Below are positions 1 through 7,300 of a stretch of 8,097 bases of DNA, in pieces. The stretch lies in assembly GCA_900543475.1 (NCBI GenBank), contig UQRU01000092.1, positions 1 to 8,097 of the forward strand, read 5' to 3'. Origin of the DNA: an uncultured Eubacteriales bacterium (GTDB taxonomy: Bacteria; Bacillota; Clostridia; Christensenellales; CAG-138). Position 1 is the stretch's first letter; every line of letters starts with the position of its first letter. A program made the position numbers and the translations under genes. The notes under the pieces are model-generated. The model made no database searches. It was not told the origin of the DNA and worked only from the letters and a program-made list of their open reading frames with translations.

Positions 1-29
1 GCCCCGTTCAGTACAGGACTGAACGGGGC
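1..29 (+). terminator. Intrinsic terminator hairpin of an upstream gene (probable)
   Basis: The arms at 1-12 and 18-29 are perfect reverse complements (12 bp, GC-rich base) around a 5-nt loop, ACAGG. On the + strand the stem is followed by a moderately T-rich tract (TTCTCCTAAATTAC), which is weaker than a classical T-run. It most likely ends a transcript entering from the left and insulates the glucan synthase gene. It could also serve a leftward transcript, but the bases that would form that tail lie outside the window. Confidence 0.6.
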
Positions 30-63
30 TTCTCCTAAATTACTTTTCTGTGTCTACTTTTGC

Positions 64-92
64 TTGACAAATGCAGGGGCAAATTTTAGCCT
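64..92 (+). promoter_or_regulatory. Candidate sigma-70/SigA promoter
   Basis: A perfect -35 hexamer, TTGACA, lies at 64-69. At the ideal 17-bp spacing the -10 position (87-92) reads TAGCCT, which matches TATAAT at only three positions. The surroundings are AT-richer than the gene. A second weak option is TTGGGT at 107-112 with TAAATA at 130-135, also 17 bp apart. One of these probably drives the gene, because a terminator-like hairpin lies just upstream, but the sequence does not decide which. Confidence 0.3.
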
Positions 93-135
93 AGGGCTTT
101 TTTCTTTTGGGTGAAAAAGCGCCTTCTGGTAAATA

Positions 136-163
136 CTAACGGGGACTATGCAACGACCGTTAG
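136..163 (+). promoter_or_regulatory. Inverted repeat abutting the ribosome binding site (possible operator or leader hairpin)
   Basis: CTAACGG at 136-142 and CCGTTAG at 157-163 are perfect 7-bp inverted arms separated by 14 bp, with centres 21 bp apart (about two helical turns). The right arm overlaps the first two bases of the Shine-Dalgarno tract. As DNA this could be a dimeric repressor site; as RNA it could form a hairpin that partly masks the ribosome binding site. Chance occurrence is possible for 7-bp arms. Confidence 0.3.
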
Positions 164-169
164 GGGGAG
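162..169 (+). promoter_or_regulatory. Ribosome binding site of the glucan synthase gene
   Basis: AGGGGGAG is a strong purine-rich Shine-Dalgarno variant. Two ATG codons follow in tandem at 173-178. The gap from AGGGGG to the first ATG is 5 nt and to the second 8 nt, so either may be used and the second is slightly better placed. An in-frame TAG at 161-163 rules out any start further upstream. Confidence 0.75.
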
Positions 170-172
170 AGA

Positions 173-1300
173 ATGATGGCGCAAAATAGAACCTATCTTG
201 GGCTACAGGATGTAACGCTGGAAGGGGAAGAGCTTTGCCGGGAGGCGGCCCAAAGGGCAGCCTGGGCAACCAGCCGGCGGCGCTTGCGATTGGGAAACAA
301 AAGCGTCCTAAGCGTGGGCGAGGATAGGCGAATCATCCTGGCAGCCTACAAACAGGCCCGGGAACGGGCAGCCCAGGGGCTGGAGCTGCCCCAGGCCATG
401 GAATGCCTGCTGGACGACCTATATGTGGCGGAAAAAGCCTTGACCTGCCTGCGGGATGAAGATCCCGGAGCATGGCGGGGCCTGCCCTGTATGGCCCAGG
501 GGGAGCGGCTGGGATTGCCCCGGGTATACGATATGGCGGTATGCCTCATCGGCCACCGGGCGGGCCGGCTGGAAGAGAGCATGTTGGCCCGGTTTTTAGA
601 AGCCTTTCAGGGGGTATCCCCTTTGAAGCTGGCGGAGCTATGCGCCTTGCCGGCCATGCTGCGCATCGCCTTGGTGAAGCTCATCGCCTTGGAATGCGAG
701 GGCGCCTTGGACGCCATGGGCCAGTACGCCCAAGCGGAGGCGTTGGCAGCCCAGGCGGGGAAGGGGAACCCGCAACGGGAGCGGGAGGCGTACCTACATA
801 AGCCCTATCTGGCCGCAAGGCTGTTTGGCCTGCTGTCGGAGGCGGGGGAACAGGGAGCGTGCTCCAGGATGCTGCGGCGGCTGGAGCAGGCGGATCTGGA
901 TCTGGAAGCCCTGTGCGCCAATTTGCAGCGGGAGGACAGCATCCGGGGGGATCGACTGCGCCACGCCATAAAAAGCCTTAGGACCCTGGAGGCCATGGAT
1001 TGGGAAAAGTGTTGCGAGGGCTTTTCCCTGGTGGACCGGGTCCTGCGGGAGGATAACGCCTATCCTGGCATGGACGCCCGCAGCCGGGCCTGGTATCGCC
1101 GGCGGGTGGAGTGCCTGGCGGCCAAATTAGGGGTGGCGGAGACGGTGGTGGCCCGGCAGGCGGTGGCCCTGGGAAAAGCCCGGCAAGAGCAGGGGGGAAG
1201 GGTGGCCCAGGCAGGGTACTATCTGCTGGAGGAAGGACAGCGGGATCTGTATGCCATCCTGCGGCCGGACAAGCGGTGCAGGCTGCGAAGCGAAGCGCGG
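173..1300 (+). other. Module: N-terminal cytoplasmic helical region of the glucan synthase
   Basis: Residues 1-376 lie before the first membrane segment. They are rich in Leu, Ala, Arg and Glu, read as helical throughout, and carry patches typical of the CGS N-terminus: a LLDDLYVAEKAL-like stretch, GLPRVYDMA, and a SPLKLAELCALPAMLRIAL-like stretch. No signal peptide is visible, which agrees with a cytoplasmic N-terminus. No catalytic motif is apparent. The region is conserved in CGS enzymes, but its exact job is not established; support or positioning of the glucosyltransferase is an inference. Confidence 0.7.
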
Positions 1301-4300
1301 AAGCTGTGGCGGTTTTGGATCGTCCAGGGGGCGCTGCTGGCAGGGCTGGTATACCTGTGCGGGGCGGCGGCCTGGTACCGGGGCCTGCTGGCCCTGCTGC
1401 CCGCCTGGAGCCTTGCAGCCGGCCTATCCGTCCGGTTGTTTTTGGCCAGGTCCCAGCCATCCATGCTGCCCCGGATGGAATATAAGGACGCCCTGCCGCC
1501 AGAGCAGGCCACCCTGGTGGTGGTGCCGGCCCTCATCACCGATGCGGAAAGCCTGCGGGGGGTGATCCGGCAGCTGGAAGTGCATATGTTGGCTACCCGC
1601 ATGGAGCATTGTTACTACGGGGTGCTGGGGGATTTCCCGGACGGGAAGCAGGCCCAGCGGCCGGGGGAAGGGGAACTTCTCCGGCTGGCGAAAAGCCTGG
1701 TGGAGGAACTGAACCAAAAGTACCCCAGCCCCACCCCGCTGTTTTACTATCTGCATAGGCGGCGCACCTACCAAAAGGCGGATGGGCTATATATGGGCTG
1801 GGAAAGGAAGCGGGGGGCCCTGTGCCAGCTGGTGACCTTGCTGACCCAAGGGGACGCTACGCCCTTTGTCCTGCTGACCCATCCCCTGCCCCAGGGGATC
1901 CGCTATTGCCTGACCTTGGATGCGGATACGGTGCTGCCTCCCGGGGCCCTGGCCAAGCTGGTGGGAGCCATGGCCCATCCTCTCCATGCGCCGGAATGGG
2001 ACGACCAAGGGGTGGTGCGAAAGGGCTATGGCATCCTGGCCCCCCGGATGTCTGCCCTGCCTCGGGGGGCGGCAAAAAGCGGCTTTGCCTGGGTGGCCTC
2101 GGGGGACAGCGGGCTGGATAGCTATTTTCCCCTGTGCGGCGAATTTTACCAGGATGTGTTTGGGGCGGGGATCTTTGGGGGGAAGGGCATCTTCCATGTG
2201 GAAGCCTTCGCCCGGGCTCTGCCCCGGTGGATCCCGGAAAACCAGGTGCTCAGCCACGACCTGCTGGAAGGCTGCTTTTTGCGGGCGGGGCTGGTGGAGG
2301 ATGTGACCCTCTACGATTGCGAGCCTGCGGGGTTTATCGCCTGGTGGAAGCGGCAGCATCGATGGACCCGGGGGGATTGGCAGCTGCTGCCCTATTTGGC
2401 AGAGGGGGTGCGGGACGGGGCCGGAGTCCTTCGGGACAACCCCCTTTCCAGCTTGTCCCGGTATAAGATCTTCGATAACCTGCGCCGCAGCCTCACTCCC
2501 TTGGGAGCCCTGGCCTGCCTGGCGGCTCTGCCCTATCTGGGGTGGGGCTGGTATGGGGCGCTAGCCTTGCTATGCATTCTGGAAGGGCCGGTGCTGGAGG
2601 CGGTGTGCCTGCCGGTACAGCTGTTGCGTTCCCGCCGGCCGGTGCGCTTCGGGGGCGCGTTGCTGGACCGTATGCCCGGGGCGGCTCGGGCGGCGTTGGA
2701 CCTGATGGTCCTTCCCTATGGGACCGCCCGGCTGGCGGACGCCCAGGTGCGCACTCTGTATCGGGTGGGCCATTCCCATAAGCACATGCTGCAATGGCAG
2801 ACCGCCGCCCAAACCAGAGGCAAGCCCGGCAGCCTGGGCGCCTATTACAGCGCCATGTGGCCCCAGACGGCTGTAGGCCTTCTGATGCTGGCGGGGATGG
2901 CCCTTGGCCATGCCCCTTGGATAAGCGGGCTGTTAGGCGTCCTTTGGCTGGCGGCGCCCTGGGGGATAGAACGGCTGGACCGGGGGAAAGCCCCGCAACC
3001 CCTATCTCCCAGGGCCAGGGAATTGTTGCTGGATATCGCCCGGCGGACGTGGGCCTTTTTCGATGGGTTTGCCGGGCCGGAGACCGGCTGGCTGCCGCCG
3101 GACAATTATCAGCAAGCGCCGGCCCGCCCTGTGGTGGCCAATACCTCCCCTACGAACATCGGCATGGGGATGATAGCCTGCGTATGCGCCATGGATCTGG
3201 GGTTCCTGACGGGGGAACAGCTGTGCCGGCGGATCGGGAATATGCTGGATACCCTGGAGGGCTTGGAGACCTGGCGGGGGCATTTCTATAATTGGTACAG
3301 CCTGTGGGACCGGCGGGTGCTATCGCCCCGGTATGTATCCACGGTGGATAGCGGCAACCTGGCCGCCTGCCTGCTGACGACGGCGGCGGCCCTGGAGGCG
3401 TTGCCGGGGGAGACGGGGCGAGCCCAGGGGAAGCGCTGCCGGGCCATGGCCAAGGCCATGGATTTTTGCGCCCTGTACGACCAGGAACGGGGTCTGTTCC
3501 ACATCGGGTTTGACGAGGGGGCGGGCAGGCTTTCCAGGGCCTGGTACGACCTGATGGCCAGCGAATCCCGCCTTACCAGCCTGGTGGCGGTGGCCCTGGG
3601 CCAGGTGGAAGCTGAACATTGGTTTCACTTGGGCCGGCTGTTGGTGCCGGCCGGCGGGGGCAGGGCGTTGCTCTCCTGGAGCGGCACCATGTTCGAATAC
3701 CTGATGCCGGTGCTCTTTACCGGCTTGGTACCCGGCACCCTGCTCCACGAAAGCTGCGTCAACGCCCTGCAGGCCCAGATCCGCTATGGCCAGGTTCAGG
3801 GCTTTCCCTGGGGGATCTCCGAATCCGGCTACTATGCCTTTGACCGGGCCATGTACTATCAATACCGAGCCTTTGGGGTGCCCCAATTGGGCTTGATGGC
3901 CCAGCGGGAGCCCAGCCGGGTGGTGTCCCCCTATTCCACCCTATTGGCCCTGGGGGTACCGGGCTGGGAGGAAAAGGTCCTGGCCAATCTGGAACGCCTT
4001 GTAGACGAGGGGGCCCTGGGGGAATATGGGATGCTGGAGGCGCTGGATTATACCGGCAGCCGGGTGGCTGCTGGAAAGGAACGGGAGATGGTGCAAAGCT
4101 ATATGGCCCATCACCAGGGTATGGGCTTGTGCGCCCTGACCAACTGTTTGTGCGGGGACAGCATACGGCGGCGGTTCATGGCCCTGCCGGAGATCCGGGC
4201 GGTGGAGATTTTATTGGAGGAAAAGCCGCCTGCCCACGGTATTGTAATTCGGGAATTTGAAAGCGCGGCGCTTCTGGGAAAGGCCCCGGAAAAAAAACCT

Positions 4301-7300
4301 CACCGGCCCCGCCGGGTGACCGGGCCCAAAGCAGTGCCGGAAACACAGCTGCTTTCCAATGGGGACTATACCCTTTTTCTCACGGATAGCGGGTTGGGGT
4401 TTTCCAAATGGAGGGACGTGCTGTTGACCCGCTGGCGGCCGGACCCTTTGCGGGGGGACGGGGGCATCCATTTGATGGCCCGGTTGGGAGAGGAAACCTG
4501 GGAGCTGACCTGGGGCGCGGAGACCATCCTCCATCCCCATAAGGTGGAGTTTCACGGGCGGCGCGGGCCGCTTTCCACCCACGTGGAGACCTACGTGTGC
4601 CCACAATTGGATGGGGAGATCCGGGAGATCACGTTGGGGAACCATGGGGAGGAAAAGCTGGAGGTGGAGCTTGGGGTATTCGGGGAAGTGTGCCTGGCCA
4701 CCGCTGAGGAGGATATGGCCCATCCGGCCTTTGTCCGGCTGACGGTGGAGGCTGCCCAGCAGGAAGGGATGTTGCTTTTTTGGCGCAGGCAGGGGGGCGG
4801 GGCAAAGCCCAAAGGGGTACTCTATGCCCAGCTATACGCCCAGGGGTTGCATCCCCGGTATTGTACCGACCGGCTTTCCGCCAGGGGCCGGGGGGCGACC
4901 CTGGGAGAATCCATGCGGCGGCCCCTGGGAGGCGGGCCGGCGGAAGCTCCTGTGGACCCCTGTATCGCAGCCCGGGCTACGGTATCCTTGGAGGCGGGCC
5001 AAAGCCAAACCCTGTGGTTTTTGATGGGCTATGCCCCCAATGGGGAGAAGGCCTTGGCCCAGGCAAAAGACCTACGGGCAGGGCTGGGGGAATGGGAGGA
5101 ATTGGCCTGGGCCCATGCCTTGAGCGATCTTCGGATGGCCGGCCTGTCGGAAGGCAAGGCGGAACTGTTCCAGCGGATGGCTGCCCGGTTGCTTTTGCAG
5201 ATCCCCCAAAAACCCAAAAGGCCAAAAGACGCCCCTTTGGGGCCTGGACTGGAAGGCCTTTGGCAGCTGGGCATCTCCGGGGATCTGCCCATGCTGCTCA
5301 TGGAGGTGGAAAGCCTACAGGGGCTGCGCATGGCCCGTACCCTGTTGGAATTTTCCAGCTACATGGCTGCTCAGAATTGTCCCGTGGACCTGGTGCTGGT
5401 GGGGTGTTATCCCCATGCATACCGGGGGGAATTGCAGCTGCGGCTGGGGGAATTATGCAGCCGGCATCCCCAGGCCAAGCTCCTGCACGGCTATGCCTTG
5501 CCCCAGGAGCAACGGCAGCTGCTGCGGGACATGGCCCTGGTGGTGGCGGACGGCAGGCCCGGCCGGAGCCTGGATAAGCAATTCGCCCAAGAGGATGGGC
5601 CCAACTGGTCACCCCAGGTGCAGGCGCCGGGGTTGGAGCCCATGGGGGAAGCGGCTCTGCCGCCCTTGCCGTCCTTGGCCTTTGCCAACGGTTTTGGGGG
5701 ATTGGACATGGCCACTGGGGCGTATGTGATCCAACTGGGCCCAGGGGAAAAGACCCCCATGCCCTGGTGCAATATCCTGACCAACGGCAGCTTTGGCGCC
5801 CTGGTAAGCGAATCCGGCGGAGGCTATACCTTTGGCAAGAACAGCCGCACGGATAAGCTGACCCCTTGGCAAAACGAACCATTGTCAGACCGGCGGGGAG
5901 AGATCCTCTTGCTGTGGGACGGCCAGGAAGGCCACCGGCCCTTTACCATAGAGCCGGGGCGGCTCCAGCGGGAGCCTGCCCGGGTGCGGCACGGCTATGG
6001 TTATACGGCCTTTTCCACCACCGCCTATGGTTTAAACTGCGAGGCGGTGACGTTTATCGATCCAACGGCCCCGGTAAAATATACCCTGTTGACCCTGGAA
6101 AACCCAGGGGAGCAGGAACGGAGGTTACAGCTTCTCTACCAGGCGGAGTGGGTGCTGGGGGAACGGGGGGACCCGGCCAGTATTTACGCCTATACCTATG
6201 TGGAGGCGGCGTTTGCAAGAAGCCTGCGAACCCCCCAAAGCCCGCCTGGCTATCTGGCTTGCCCCACCTTGCAAGTACAGGTATGCCACGACCGGGAAGC
6301 TTTGCTCAAGGGCGGCTGGTGGGCGGAATCCCTGCCGGAAGCCCCCCGGCATTACGGCGGGGCCATGAGCGGCCTGCGAGGGGATATGCAGATCCCGGCC
6401 GGCGGCAGGGTGCAGGTGGTGCTGATGCTGGGACAGGAGGCGGAGGCGGAAGCGGCGGAACGCATAAGCCGGTCCACGCCGTCCTATGTGGCGGAGCGGC
6501 TGCAACGCGTGGAAGCGGACTGGCAGGCCCGGCTGGGCAAGATCCGGGTGCAAACGCCCCATCCTGATTTCGACGCCCTGATCAATGGCAGACTGCTGTA
6601 TCAGGTGTACGCGGCCCGGCTCATGGCCCGGACGGGATACTATCAATGCAGCGGCGCCATGGGCTTCCGGGATCAGCTCCAGGATATGCTGGCCCTGCTT
6701 CAGGTGGAGCCGGCGCGGGTGCGGGAGCAGCTGCTCCTGTGCGCGGGGCGGCAGTTCCCGGCGGGGGACGTGCTCCATTGGTGGCATATGCCCATGCGGG
6801 GGGTACGGACCCGCATCGTGGACGATAGGCTGTTTTTGCCCTATGTGCTGTCCTATTACTTGGAGACCACCCAGGACATGGACATATTGGATGTGCCGGT
6901 GGCATATCTGGCGGACCGACCCCTGGCGGAAGGGCAGCGGGACCTGTATGACCGGATGGAGCCGGGGGAGGCGGCGGAGCCCCTGTACGGCCATTGTATG
7001 CGGGCCATCCGCAGCGCGTCTCGGTTCGGCGCCCATGGATTGCCCTATATGGAGGGGGGCGACTGGAACGACGGCATGGACCAGGTCGGACAGGGGGGCG
7101 GGGAAAGCGTATGGCTGGGCTGGTTCCTGCTGGCGGTATACCGGCGCTTTGCGCCCATCGCCAGGGCCTATGGCCGGGATGCGGACGCGGAAGAATTGGA
7201 GGGGGCCATTCCCGGGCTCCAGGCGGCCCTGGAGGCGGCCTGGGACGGGGCCTGGTACCGGCGGGCGTATTTTGCCGATGGCACGCCCCTGGGCTCTGCC

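Noticed and set aside
98..120. T-rich/A-rich imperfect hairpin in the leader (TTTTTC and GAAAAA arms)
   Set aside because: It has only six clean A/T-dominated pairs plus a bulged GC extension. It is too weak to be called a terminator or attenuator.
54..269. Minus-strand open frame across the leader (71 codons)
   Set aside because: It is proline-rich with no motif, runs through the promoter and ribosome binding site of the real gene, and has no convincing reason to be translated.
1722..1738. C-tract cluster suggesting a minus-strand G-quadruplex
   Set aside because: There are only three tracts (CCCC-AG-CCCC-A-CCCC) with no fourth within 7 nt.
4780..5577. Plus-strand open frame in another frame inside the gene (265 codons)
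   Set aside because: It is Gly/Ala/Pro/Arg-rich, as typical for a frame-shifted reading of high-GC coding DNA, and the main frame is uninterrupted here with family motifs on both sides.
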